Source: Sweltsa coloradensis (taxonomy: Eukaryota > Arthropoda > Insecta > Plecoptera > Chloroperlidae). From it: a DNA stretch of 64,000 bases. Location of the stretch: assembly GCA_024449915.1 (NCBI GenBank), contig JAMZAV010003183.1, forward strand, positions 1 to 64,000. Reading direction: 5' to 3'. Positions within the stretch are counted from its first letter, which is position 1. Every line of letters starts with the position of its first letter. The position numbers were made by a program, and so were the translations under genes. Under the pieces are notes generated by a model. The model was not told where the DNA came from, ran no database searches, and worked only from the letters and a program-made list of their open reading frames with translations. Positions 43,193-52,834 of this stretch are shown in pieces.

Positions 43193-44377
43193 ATAGGGGA
43201 AAAACCCTTAAGTCCGCCGCGTTGTTGGATGAGCGTTTAAATTTTTGGGCATTGAGCTGCCATGTGTTATGCGAATTTTCTGTTGTTCTGTGAAAAAATC
43301 ATTACTAAGTTGAAGATATTTTTTAAATTAAATTAAATTAAATAAAAAATAAACTTTTTTTTTTTTTAATTAATCGTAATTTTAAAAAAGGAAAAAATCG
43401 TAATATTGAAATTTTAATAAGAAATAATTATTTAATTGCCACAAATTTTACACGAATATATTAATTCATAAAATTAAGGTTCTGTAAAAAAATCATTACA
43501 ATCGGATAAAGCATGTAGGTGTTATTCGCTGGAGAAATTTTAAAAATTGAAAAAAGTGGTAAAATTGCGATTTTCGTAAAAAAAGGTTTTTTGATAACGC
43601 TCAAATTTCACATGAATATATCAATTCATGAAATTAAGGTTCTGTGAAAAAATCATTACAATCGGACAAAGCATGTAGGTGTTGTAAGTCGAAGAAATTT
43701 TAAAAAAATCGAAAAAAATCGTAAAATTGCGATTTTTATGAGAAATAATTTTTCGATTGTGCTCAAAAACGTGGCAGTTCTAAGTTCAGAGATTTCGAAG
43801 ACCTCCATAAAATTTGATCGCAATCGGAGTATCGGTTTAGCCGGAATCGTGCTAACAAACAGACAAAAATACAAAAAGAAAAAAAAAAACATTCAGATAA
43901 TATGTTGTAGGCTTTCACGACCCGTAGAATTGTTCTGGTTGCTCACTGGGTTATTTCGTCGTGTCGATGTGGAGTTGCAGCTCAACGTTTCACCACCCAT
44001 GTTGGTGGCTTCCTCAGGACTAATGATGTGGTGGATGATGCATGCTACTTTTATACTCTAAAACTACTAGCGGAAGGATCAGAACTAGTAGGTGCAGCAG
44101 CCTAACCAATAGCAAATAGTACACCTCCCTAGCCAATAAGAAACAAGGAAGCATCTGATTGGTTCTTCCGCTAGTAGTTTTAGAGTATAAAAGTAGCATG
44201 CATCATCCACCACATCATTAGTCCTGAGGAAGCCACCAACATGGGTGGTGAAACGTTGAGCTGCAACTCCACATCGACACGACAAAATAACCCAGTGAGC
44301 AACCAGAACAACATTCCGGATTTTTTTCTCCAGTTTAGTGAAATGGAATCTTCGCTTCGCTCGCTACGCTCATCCAA
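43193..44377 (-). mobile_element. Helitron-like family F2 carrying a PLE-dimer insertion
   Basis: The reverse-strand start TTGGATGAGCGTAGCGAGCG (44377) and the 3' end near 43193 (TTAAGGGTTTTTCCCCTAT, a decayed CCTAG) frame 1185 bp. Removing the 422 bp made by the insertion and one duplication copy leaves about 764 bp, equal to the F2 copy at 16764. It has 160-bp internal repeats (AATCATTACAATCGGA at 43491 and 43651). The pre-insertion sequence CATTCCGGATTTTTTTCTCC is confirmed by the copy at 16815-16835. Confidence 0.75.
43895..44310. mobile_element. Inverted dimer of a Penelope-like terminal repeat
   Basis: Flanked by ACATTC at 43889-43894 and 44311-44316 (6-bp target duplication). Arms 43931-44076 and 44165-44310 are almost perfect reverse complements (146 bp) around an 88-bp centre. 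Each arm reads outward: TATAAAA (44186-44192; mirror 44049-44055), then CTGAGGA (44224-44230), a 6-bp stem GCCACC/GGTGGT, and GAAAC (44250-44254). CTGANGA-stem-GAAA is the hammerhead ribozyme core that Penelope-like elements carry in their terminal repeats. CCAAT/ATTGG boxes (44106, 44133, 44158) lie in the centre. The assignment to Penelope is inference from this core and arrangement; no protein is inside. Confidence 0.6.
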
Positions 44378-44489
44378 TAATTATCATCATAACTCAGTTC
44401 CAACTATGTCTATGAGTTAATATATGAGTACTAGGCCTATATGAGTTATGAGATGACTTAGGAGTTATGTGGGTTGGCTTGGTCACATT

Positions 44490-44570
44490 GGTTTACTGTC
44501 CCCCACTGAAAATCAGTTGTGTGACTGAGTGGGTAGACTCTAAATACGGTTATTAATTTATTTATGTCGG
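44490..44570 (+). mobile_element. SINE 3'-end fragment
   Basis: CCCCCACTGAAAATCAGTTG, then GACTGAGTGGGTAGACTCTA and an A+T-rich tail match the 3' ends of the SINEs at 18296 and 35786, in forward orientation. Only the last 75 bases are present. Confidence 0.7.
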
Positions 44571-44589
44571 GTTGAGTAGTGGTTTTCCA

Positions 44590-45072
44590 CAGTGTTGGGT
44601 AGGAACTTTTAAAAAAGAACGCGTTCCTAGGAACGCGTTCCATTTTTACTTAGAGGAACTTTCAACACAAAAGTTACATATTTTGGGGAACTTTTAATAA
44701 AGTTTTAGAAGTTCCTTTCAGTCTGAGAGATGGACAAAACCCACCATGCCTCTACATTTGAAAACAGATTTAGCTGACACAGATATGAAAATCAGTTGAT
44801 AAAAAGCAGTAGCATATAATTTTTAGGAGGCGTAACCCCGATTGATAAACCTGTCATATTTGCTCGCGACGACACGGCTTAAAAATTGAAACCTAAATCC
44901 TATGTACCATAATTTATCTGATAAAGGAACTTTTAAACAGGAACTTTCATTATTTCGGGTACTCAAAAGTTCCTTTTTGTAGGAAGGAACTGTAACTTTT
45001 AAAAGCTCCATTTGAAGGCCAAGTAACTTAACTTTTAAAAGTTCCCTTTTTGCGGGAACTTACCCAACACTG
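44590..45072. mobile_element. hAT-like MITE, 483 bp
   Basis: The ends are CAGTGTTGGGTAGGAACTTT and its inverted match (right end TACCCAACACTG, with GGAACTTTTAAAAG inside). A perfect 8-bp duplication GTTTTCCA flanks it at 44582-44589 and 45073-45080. CAGTGTTGGG is a well-known hAT end. GGAAC words recur in inverted pairs throughout, and a 24-base perfect palindrome (GAACGCGTTCCT and its complement) lies at 44619-44642. No transposase. Confidence 0.9.
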
Positions 45073-45107
45073 GTTTTCCACAATTATCTGGGGCATGAAA
45101 CTAGATA

Positions 45108-45182
45108 CTAAGCTTGCCAGCTTGCTTGCTAGCTTGCTTGCCAGCTTGCTTGCCAGCTTGCTTGCCAGCTTGCTTGCAGAGT
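45108..45182. repeat. Minisatellite, 12-16 bp unit
   Basis: Repeats of AGCTTGCTTGCCAGCTTGC. In forward frame it encodes LLAS units and in reverse QASW units, which only reflect the repeat. Confidence 0.9.
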
Positions 45183-45183
45183 C

Positions 45184-45415
45184 AGTGTTTCTTCCTCATC
45201 ATCTAATCCTTCCTCTCCACTCTGCTCTCTTCTGTCCTCCGGCAGCTTTACTCTTGCTACATGATCCCACACTTCATCTCGTTTTCCAACTTCTTCTTGA
45301 ATTAATCTTTCCCATTTCTCACTTGGCCTTCCTACTTTTCTTTTCCCCTCCTCTGCCTCTTCAAATTCTTTTCTTGGAATCCTCTCCCTGCCCATCCTTT
45401 TCATATGCCCAAACC
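45184..45415 (-). pseudogene. RTE-like LINE, C-terminal fragment (inverted)
   Basis: Reverse frame: WFGHMKRMGRERIPRKEF, EGKRKVGRPSEKWERL, then an acidic tail. It is homologous to the C-terminus of the forward copy at 46375-46490 but clearly diverged from it, so it is a separate insertion. The two LINE pieces abut head-to-head at about 45411. Confidence 0.7.
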
Positions 45416-46660
45416 ATGAATGAAGAACAATATGGGTTCAGATGGGGAAGATCAACTATGGACCCGATATTTGTACTTCGACAAGCCATGGAAAAAAGTT
45501 GGGAGCTGGGTAAAGGAATGAGTAAGGTCTTCCTAGACATTGAGAAGGCGTATGATAGTGTGCCAAGGAATGTAGTGTGGGAAAGCTTAGGAAAAAAAGG
45601 GAGTGGACAAAGGACTGATAGACAGGGTTAGAAGTATGTACACAGTATGTGAAAGTTGTGTAAAAAGTAAAAACACAGTTTGGGCTGTCAGGGTGGTTCC
45701 AAATAACACAAGGGCTGAGGCAGGGAAGTGTGCTGTCACCACTGCTATTTATAATAGTGATTGATGACATCCACAATAAGGTAAAGATGGAGGAAACGAA
45801 GGAGGTAGAGGTTATGCTGTTTGCCAATGATTTTGTGGCATGGTCGGAATATGAAGAGACACTCCAGAGGTACACGGACCACTGGAAGAGGCACATCGAA
45901 GAGGCCGGCATGAAGATAAGCGTGATCAAGAGCAAGGTTGTGACTATGCCAGGAGAAGGAGATGTAAGGAACTACCATGCAGAGATCAAGATTGGAGCAG
46001 AAACCCTGGAGGTGGTGGAGAGTTTTGGCTACCTAGGAAGTGAAATAATGGCAAGCGGAAAGATAAAAAAGGAAATTACCAACAAAATTCAAAAGGCCAG
46101 TAACTTCTACCAGTGCCTAAAAGGCCTGGTGTGGGATAGAGAAATACCCATACAGTGCAAGATGACACTATACAAGACCTACTTCATACCGATCCTCACA
46201 TATGTGGCAGAAACCTGGACTATGGGTGACAGAGAAGAAAGCCAAATACAGGCGGTGGAGATGAGATTCCTGAGGAGTATAGTGGGCAAAACAAGGAGAG
46301 ATAGAATTAGAAATACGCACATCAGAGAGTTGCTTGGGGTGGAGAAGATAGGTGACAGGATGGGAAGGACACGTCTGAGATGGTTTGGGCATATGAAACG
46401 AATGACGGAAGAGAGGATGCCCAGGAGAATGTATGAGAAAAGGATTGAAGAAGGAAGAAGAAGGGGGAGACCACGGAAGAGATGGAAGGACTAAGGAGAC
46501 CATAGCAAGAGACCTACATACTAGAGGAGAAAGCTGGGAGGATGTAGCAGAGACTCGATTGTGGGAGGATAGAAAGAAGTGGAAGAATTTGGTTGCGAAA
46601 CCCAAGCTGACCCTGCCAGAAGCAGGAAACAGCGATGGATGTTAATGATGATGATGATCT
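45411..46660 (+). pseudogene. RTE-like LINE reverse transcriptase, 5'-truncated
   Basis: Forward pieces: EQYGFRWGRSTMDPIFVLRQ and KVFLDIEKAYDSVPRNVVWE (45419-45590), frameshift near 45600, then QGLRQGSVLSPLLFIIVIDD (45712-45770) and VMLFANDFVAWSEYE, where the usual ADD is AND. The thumb and C-terminus follow: FGYLGSEIMASG, ILTYVAETWTMG, FLRSIVGKTRRDRIRNT, RLRWFGHMKRM, RRGRPRKRWKD and TAA at 46492. A final shifted piece, ESWEDVAETRLWEDRKKW, ends near 46645, followed by a (GAT)n tail. A non-LTR RT with LxQGSVLSP and this C-terminus fits the RTE/craft group. The Asp-to-Asn change in the active site and the frameshifts mark it as dead. Confidence 0.85.
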
Positions 46661-46779
46661 TCAAGACGTTATAAAGTATAATAATCATCCTAACTCAGTT
46701 CCAAGTATATTGGTGTGAGATAGGATCCAACAGCTTACCTTCAAACAGTGATCGTGGCTGCTGAGTTTCTTTAATAATA

Positions 46780-47480
46780 ATAGTAACATAAACATATACA
46801 AAACACAGAAAAACACGAGACGTTTCGACACGAGGTCTTGTTCACTCAAGAGAGAAAAGGAAAATGGCCACTGACTGTAAAAATCAAAATGGCGGCTAAA
46901 ACTAAACTAAGTCAGAAAATATGTACAAATTTACAAGGCGCTGTTGGTGGGTGTGGCTGTGACAGGTAGGGGAGGAGCCTAGCGGATGTTCAGGTTAGGT
47001 GGCAGTCTGGATTGGGTAATCCACTGATGTGCCAACTCCCATCTTCTGAGTTCCCCTGGCTTGCAGCTGGCAGGGAGTGCTTTAACCACTCTGGTTGTGT
47101 AGCACTTGTTAAAGTCCAAGTTGTGGGATGCTGCGTGACGAGCCACTGGTTTGTCCATTGTCTTGTTTTAGTATCTTGCCTGTGTCCATTCATGCGAGAC
47201 CTGAGCGTGTTCTTGGTTAGGCCTACATACTCGGCAGGACACTGGTTGCACTTGAGCTGGTATACTAGATTGCTGGTTTTGCAGGTGTTAAATTGCCGAA
47301 TGGGGTATGTCCTGCCTGTGGCCTGAGCACTGAAGGTGGTGGAGGGTTGGTGTATTTGGCAGGTCAAGCAGCCATTGCCACCTTGACCTTGACAAGGGTA
47401 GGATCCAGTTGGTTCATTACTTTGCGCGTCCTTTTCACGGCAGTCTCTCTTAAGAGCCTAATGCATAGACAGGTTACAGG
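46780..47480 (-). pseudogene. Penelope-like element, GIY-YIG endonuclease and 3' end
   Basis: On the reverse strand: a cysteine-rich lead (CQGQGGNGCLTCQ), then ATGRTYPIRQFNTCKTSNLV, YQLKCNQCPAEYVGLTKNTL and RSRMNGHRQD. This is the GIY-YIG nuclease of Penelope-like elements, where YVG is the usual YIG-type motif and the R and H downstream are the expected active-site neighbours. It ends near 46990. Downstream (46849-46819, reverse) TGAGTGA, stem GAC/GTC and GAAACGTC resemble a hammerhead core, as expected for the 3' terminal repeat. The RT domain is absent here; an RT piece in the same orientation lies at 52835-53644. Confidence 0.75.
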
Positions 47481-47499
47481 GGCGGCTGCAGAGTGTTAG

Positions 47500-48749
47500 A
47501 AATAAAATAACAAGCTCTACAGTTATGATCAAATAATTATGAAAAAATTCAACCATACTCAAAAATAAATTTTGAACACATCGGATTTGTCCATTTTTTT
47601 CTTTGGTCGGTTATTGCTTCGGGAAAAAATGATAACTTTGGAACTTGATTATGAACTTTACTGCATTGAAATAAGTAATATCCATTTTTCATTACAGCGC
47701 GGTATTAATTTTACTATTCTGAACACTGTGGTGAAATTTGATATTGTTTGAACCATAATTATGGTCATAATCGTTAAATTACATCAGTAAAAGTTACACA
47801 AAACGGCTCAGAAGTAGGCCCAAAATGGGATTTGATGGCTGCACAGAGTTCCGCGTCTGTGTGTTAGGATCGCATGTACGAAAGCCGATAACGGCAGCTT
47901 TGACGTCATCACAGTCTGATATCGCCATCGTGAGGTAGGGCCTACCCTGTCAAACGCAAATGTCGAGCCCTACCAGTGACCCTTACCAGTGAAACTTACT
48001 TTGTTTTTATGTTCATATAATTTTCGTAACATGACGACAGTAACCATAGCAAATTTAATAAAAAGCATTGTATCTTGGGAACTAGGTACAGATTGTAAAC
48101 AAAATAAACAAAAGAAGGTAGCTTTTGTTTCTAGAAAATCTGTTTTGAAAAGCACTGCATCCACCGCTTGCTTGATGTATCATGAGAAATTAACTATAAG
48201 TAATTATGTTGACATTATTTTATTATCGCATGATAATATTATGAAGTGAAGAATAAATAAGGTGACCACCGGTTTGACCCCTTACAGTACCGTTTTCATA
48301 ACACTTGTACCGGTGTCCCAAGAAACTAATAAAAATTACGTTTTTGTACCGGTTTGCAATTTTAGTGAGAAAGTGACCTGGTATTTTCTTAACTATACCG
48401 TGCATGGAAAGATAATGTTTTATAAAAATATGCTCCTCTGATAATACTTATAGTAAAAACAATGAAATAGTTCTTCCACTTCCAAGAAGATAATTCATTT
48501 TCTCTAGGGGTTTGCGAGTATTATTAATGATTTTGGTGGAGGTGCCGGGTCGCGCACGTGTGTGAAAACGTAAAAATCGTTAGGCCTTAAATTTTTGACG
48601 CTACCTTACAAATGCTGATAACTTACCATAATAGAAATAATATAAGTCTTATGATACAAATTTATATTCATTTAGGAAGTTTTATACTATAGTGTTTGTG
48701 CACAAACGCAAAAATGTGACTTTTTATCAATTTTACTTTGATATTCAAT
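47500..48749. other. Gene-free stretch
   Basis: No supported gene. Overlapping open frames on both strands at 47970-48249 and 48223-48405 have no recognisable domains. CCGGTTTG words at 48270-48360 may be relics of a transposon end. Confidence 0.4.
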
Positions 48750-48917
48750 GCCAATTTACGAGAACGTTTGAAAACATATTGTTGGTTTATCAGTCTTAAA
48801 AACATGCTGTCACATGTGTTATAATACTTCAATGCACAGATAATTATACGAAGTCGCCGAGATAGTGCATGACATGCGTTTGTTCGGCTGCGCGTCTTAT
48901 TTACTTCCGCTGTCGCG
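48750..48917 (+). repeat. Left arm of a 168-bp inverted repeat pair
   Basis: Reverse complement of 51589-51756 with a few differences; the arms are 2.67 kb apart. Landmarks: GCCAATTTACGAGAACGTTT, AACATGCTGTCACATGTGTT, and ATTTACTTCCGCTGTCGCG at the inner end. Just inside it is a TATA-like GATATATAAG (48933). No transposase lies between the arms; what lies between includes an F4 end and F3 copy 2. Confidence 0.8.
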
Positions 48918-49394
48918 ACGAGCACATTGTGAGATATATAAGCGCCAAACCGCTCATACTTTACCATTCGGCCATGTAGGTATCAACAAATGCCTTGGTG
49001 ATTTAGCTGTGTAAGTTTTTATAAATGCTATGTTATATTTCAGGTCAATTGAACATTTCGTTACAGCTTTTGTCAATCGACAGCAAATGCAGGAACAAAG
49101 CTGCATCGCAGTCTTGCATCACAAATATAATAATTCTTTAAAACAGAGCGGCTTCATTGATGGAATTTTTAAAACTGAATAGTGTGGCCAACACTGTAAA
49201 TACAATTTGGAATTTAAAGTCCGTCTGGTTGTATGCTACTGTAGCAGTACACAACGTTTATTGTTGTTTGTTCCGTGCTTAGAGATAATTTTCGTGTTTG
49301 TTATCCCACACATAACAAAAACTTGTAAAAATACAGCCAAACCTTACACACTCAAAAGAAATGAGATCTAAAAAAATCACCTCGAATCTGCTTG

Positions 49395-49459
49395 CTGTAT
49401 AAGGTGCCTGAGTGTATAGCGCACCGCGGCTTGGCTGCGGCGCCCTAACTGGCACCTAG
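49395..49459 (+). mobile_element. Helitron-like family F4, 3'-end fragment
   Basis: TGTATAAGGTGCCTGAGTGT, GCGGCTTGGCTGCGGCGCCC, AACTGGCACCTAG. Compared with the other copies the terminal hairpin has one broken pair (GGGC to TGGC). Confidence 0.6.
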
Positions 49460-50272
49460 ATATAAATCAAGATAATATTCTTTTTATAGCACTATGACTG
49501 GATCGTATTATATACCCCTAATAGTATTCACCAAATTCGATTCCATATTATTGTTATAACATGATCGAACATTAATTTCATGGAGGAGATGATATAGCTT
49601 TCTTAATGCGTTACCAAAATGGGTAAACTGTGTTTCAAGATCTATGTTTATACGAATTGTAGCTATGGATGACGAACCAAAAAGGAAGTGTCCTAAACTC
49701 AAGAAAGTAATCGATCAGACACTGTCTATTTTGTGACGGCAAATTGTTAGACATTGAGTCAGTTATCGACCTGTACCAAAAGACGTGTTTTTTTACTCGT
49801 ATCTGTTACCGTATGAAGATACAAATTGAAACTTAATGTGAAATTCCACTATTCTTGCCGTTGGGCTGTTGATCAATTATCTTGTGCTATTGAAAAAACA
49901 AAATACACCCAGTAGTAAAACCCCCAGTAAAACCGATTTAGTCTACAAGAGCTGGTAAGTGTCGGTGAAACTTTATAAAAAGTGTCTAAGGTCGAAGAGA
50001 CTGTTCAAGAAAACAATAATGACGAAGAACCATGTACGTGGACATCAAACCTTCCGAGAGAATGTTTTTGCACCAAGCTGCTATACTATATTCATTATTG
50101 TGAGGTTTAAACCTAATAGCAATGAGCAAAACTAATGAGCAAAACTAACTAATTGATAATAACAATCAGGTATAGGCCAACATAGTATTAATAAAATTAC
50201 CCTTTCAATAAAATTTTTAATATTTCACGTGTTTTAGTAACAGTCATCACAAATATTTTTGGTAGTTTAATA
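49460..50272. other. Gene-free stretch
   Basis: Only short open frames (49508-49702) without recognisable domains. Confidence 0.4.
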
Positions 50273-51366
50273 CCCCCCCCAAAAAAAAATTGTAAAAAAA
50301 AAAAAAAACGGCAGCCAAGCTCTCCTTCAAAAGTTTTCGGCTGTGAATGCTGTGGGATATAGAAGTTGAGCCAAGCATTTCATTCTTTCTCCCTAGTTTC
50401 GCATAGAAAAGAAGTAAGATCATTTCGCCTGTTGACAAGCGCTAAGCCAACCATTTACCATCATATTTAAGTTTATCAATCCTTGAGTTACAAAGAGACC
50501 ATCGACGGACGCGTCGGGTATGGGTATGAGGCAGCTGCTAAGGGTTGTCGCGTGTAGTCGTAAAATAGACCATCCTAGAAGCTGAGGGTTTTTACCTGCT
50601 GTATTCTCTTCCTGTTCTATTGTTCTATTTATTTATTGATATTTTTTGTTCAATTACAAATATCTAATAACGTTGATAAAATATTAAGCGTGAGTCTTGA
50701 ATTTCATTTTTGGGACGAAATTCTACGATAAAAACTGACTGAGTTACGGATAATGCTTCTATAATATATTTTGATAGTATTATTTAGTAATATAATAATA
50801 TTTATATATTTCAGTCAGTTTTTATCGTAGTAGACACTAGAGAAAAAACGCATTTCATAACTCAAGCTATACATTTGAACCACGTTATTAAATACATGCA
50901 ATTTTAAAAAAATATTTCGCTGAATACATTATTTTCATCACAATAGATTTGAAATGTGTGGAGGCAGGTAGAAAAAACCCATGTTCGCTCCCAAGTTCGG
51001 TCACGCCAAAAAAGGTGGAAAGGGAAAAATGCAGACAATAGACGGGACGACCGATCCCGGTCTCGTCCGCCGATGGTCACTTTGTATCTCAAGGATAGAT
51101 AAACTTTAGTTAGCCACCCACCCAGCAAGCCGGAAGTTTTTCGTCGATTTTACGCAATATTTTAACACAGAACTGGTTATCGGATCGGGCTGATTTTTTT
51201 TTGTAGATCATGAACCACATATCAGGTCATACACCGAGTTTCAAGACTGTAAATTTTTCGGGGCGGCGTGTGCAGATAGCTGAAAACCCCCCAACTCGGG
51301 TGGGAGTAAACAGGGTCGAGTTAGCCATCGCCTAGCTTGGCTGCGGGCGAACGACCGTCGCCCTAG
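50273..51366 (+). mobile_element. Helitron-like family F3, copy 2
   Basis: Starts with a C run and AAAATTGTAAAA, then GGCAGCCAAGCTCTCCTTCA, as in the copy at 35201. It ends with GGGCGAACGACCGTCGCCC + TAG at 51366. Shares CAGATAGCTGAAAACCCCCC and TTTCAAGACTG near its end. At 1.1 kb it is half the length of the other copy, lacks the second foldback arm, the SINE and the 254-bp duplication, and so is closer to the ancestral form. A perfect 20-bp inverted repeat, CTACGATAAAAACTGACTGA, is at 50723-50742 and 50811-50830. Confidence 0.7.
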
Positions 51367-51588
51367 ATTACGTTCCAGTAGAAGCCATACAAGAATGTCA
51401 TGCACACTTTAACATGCCTATGTGCTACATAATAAATTAATATTTGACGTGACATGTGTCAGAAAATTTAAGTAATTGATTCAAATTATTACATAATATT
51501 TAAATGATGTTAGAAGTTTTATTGCCAATTTGTCTGTTACATGTGTTCGGTTTGGCCCCCGGACCTCACAGTGAATAGTAGTACTCTG

Positions 51589-51756
51589 CGCGACAGCGGA
51601 AGTAAATAAGACGCGCGGCCGAACAAACGCATGTCATGCACTATCTCAGCGACTTCGTATAACTATCTGTGCATTGTAGTATTATAATACATGTGACAGC
51701 ATGTTTTTAAGACTGATAAACCAACAATATGTTTTCAAACGTTTTCGTAAATTGGC
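51589..51756 (-). repeat. Right arm of a 168-bp inverted repeat pair
   Basis: Partner of 48750-48917 (see there). It begins CGCGACAGCGGAAGTAAATA and ends at AAATTGGCAT. Confidence 0.8.
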
Positions 51757-52003
51757 ATTTAGCCAATTTAAATACTCTAAACTATTTTTAATGGGCAAAT
51801 GTGGGTAGGGTATTCACTGGAACGGTCGATTCGTCTTCTAAATAATCGTACAAAGTTATTGATTTAGAACAAGGATCAAAAGGGTGAAACGTCATGCGGA
51901 AGCGTCGCGGCGCGCTCAAAACGCCAAAACGGCATGTAGAACAAGGCGGATTCTTTTCGTATACGGTTTATGGTATGTACTTTGAATTAGGCTTTCTAAA
52001 AAG

Positions 52004-52466
52004 TATAATATCATCTTGTTCTACCGCCGGTAGGGGTCCAACTTTCATAACTTGCCGATTGCCGCTGCACGGATGCGAGAAAGCCTTCGCCATTAGAGTA
52101 ATTTGCACTGGAAAGTTATAAAAATTGATTCCGTCACAAATTATAAGTGAACAACAATAATGGAATGAGTAAAAAAAAGTAAAAAAGTTTTCCTAGACGG
52201 GGCTCGAACCGACGTCCTCTCGCATGCAAAACAAATATAATATCATCTTGTTCTACCGCCGGTAGGGGTCCAACTTTCATAACTTGCCGATTGCCGCTGC
52301 ACGGATGCGAGAAAGCCTTCGCCATTAGAGTAATTTGCACTGGAAAGTTATAAAAATTGATTCCGTCACAAATTATAAGTGAACAACAATAATGGAATGA
52401 GTAAAAAAAAGTAAAAAGTTTTCCTAGACGGGGCTCGAACCGACGTCCTCTCGCATGCAAAACAAG
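52004..52466. repeat. 232-bp tandem duplication, two copies
   Basis: TATAATATCATCTTGTTCTA begins at 52004 and again at 52236. The two units are almost identical over their length; one differs by an A-run length. The duplication starts in unique-looking DNA and ends inside the tRNA-like block, which is therefore truncated in the first unit. Near identity implies a recent event or an assembly duplication. Confidence 0.92.
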
Positions 52467-52496
52467 AGCTCTAACCACTCGGCCAACAATGACCAC
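52420..52496 (-). tRNA. tRNA-like sequence (SINE head or pseudo-tRNA)
   Basis: Reverse strand: A box TGGCCGAGTGGTTAGAGC, an anticodon arm CTTGT/GCGAG with loop TTTGCAT (would be TGC), and B box GGTTCGAGCCC. The spacing is right for a tRNA. The acceptor stem could not be closed convincingly, so a tRNA-derived remnant is more likely than a functional tRNA-Ala. The first duplication unit (52186-52235) has only its 3' half. Confidence 0.5.
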
Positions 52497-52834
52497 GGTA
52501 AGCGTGCGGTCTAGAGTGATATTTATACAGATGCACGATAACTTGCGATAAGCGTAAACATTTGTCATGACTATTAGGACACTTTTAATAGTTATAAAAC
52601 GTTCTGTCGATATTTCTAGAGTGTAATTTACGTCTCTTTTCACAAGATGTGCATTATAATTATTTATTTTGTCATTAAAACTTCGGATGTGGCAGTCAGT
52701 CGCATGAAATCATCCAACTCGCCACCAAATAATATCTCGTGGTTTGAAACGTGGCTGGTAATGCGGGTAGCCTAGGACCCTAGGGGAGAAGACGCAACTG
52801 TATTGACAGAGCTACCGATAGCGGACGATTTAGT

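Noticed and set aside
44085..44377. Overlapping frames with identical peptides on both strands
   Set aside because: They are the two arms of the inverted terminal-repeat dimer, which is regulatory or ribozyme-like DNA rather than coding.
45050..45631. 193-codon forward frame as one protein
   Set aside because: Its first half is the minisatellite and the antisense of an inverted LINE fragment; only the part after about 45411 is LINE coding sequence.
47989..48249. 86-codon forward frame
   Set aside because: No recognisable domain and an equally long reverse frame overlaps; composition follows local A+T bias.
52420..52496. Functional tRNA-Ala(TGC)
   Set aside because: The internal boxes and anticodon arm look good but the acceptor stem does not pair; reported only as tRNA-like.
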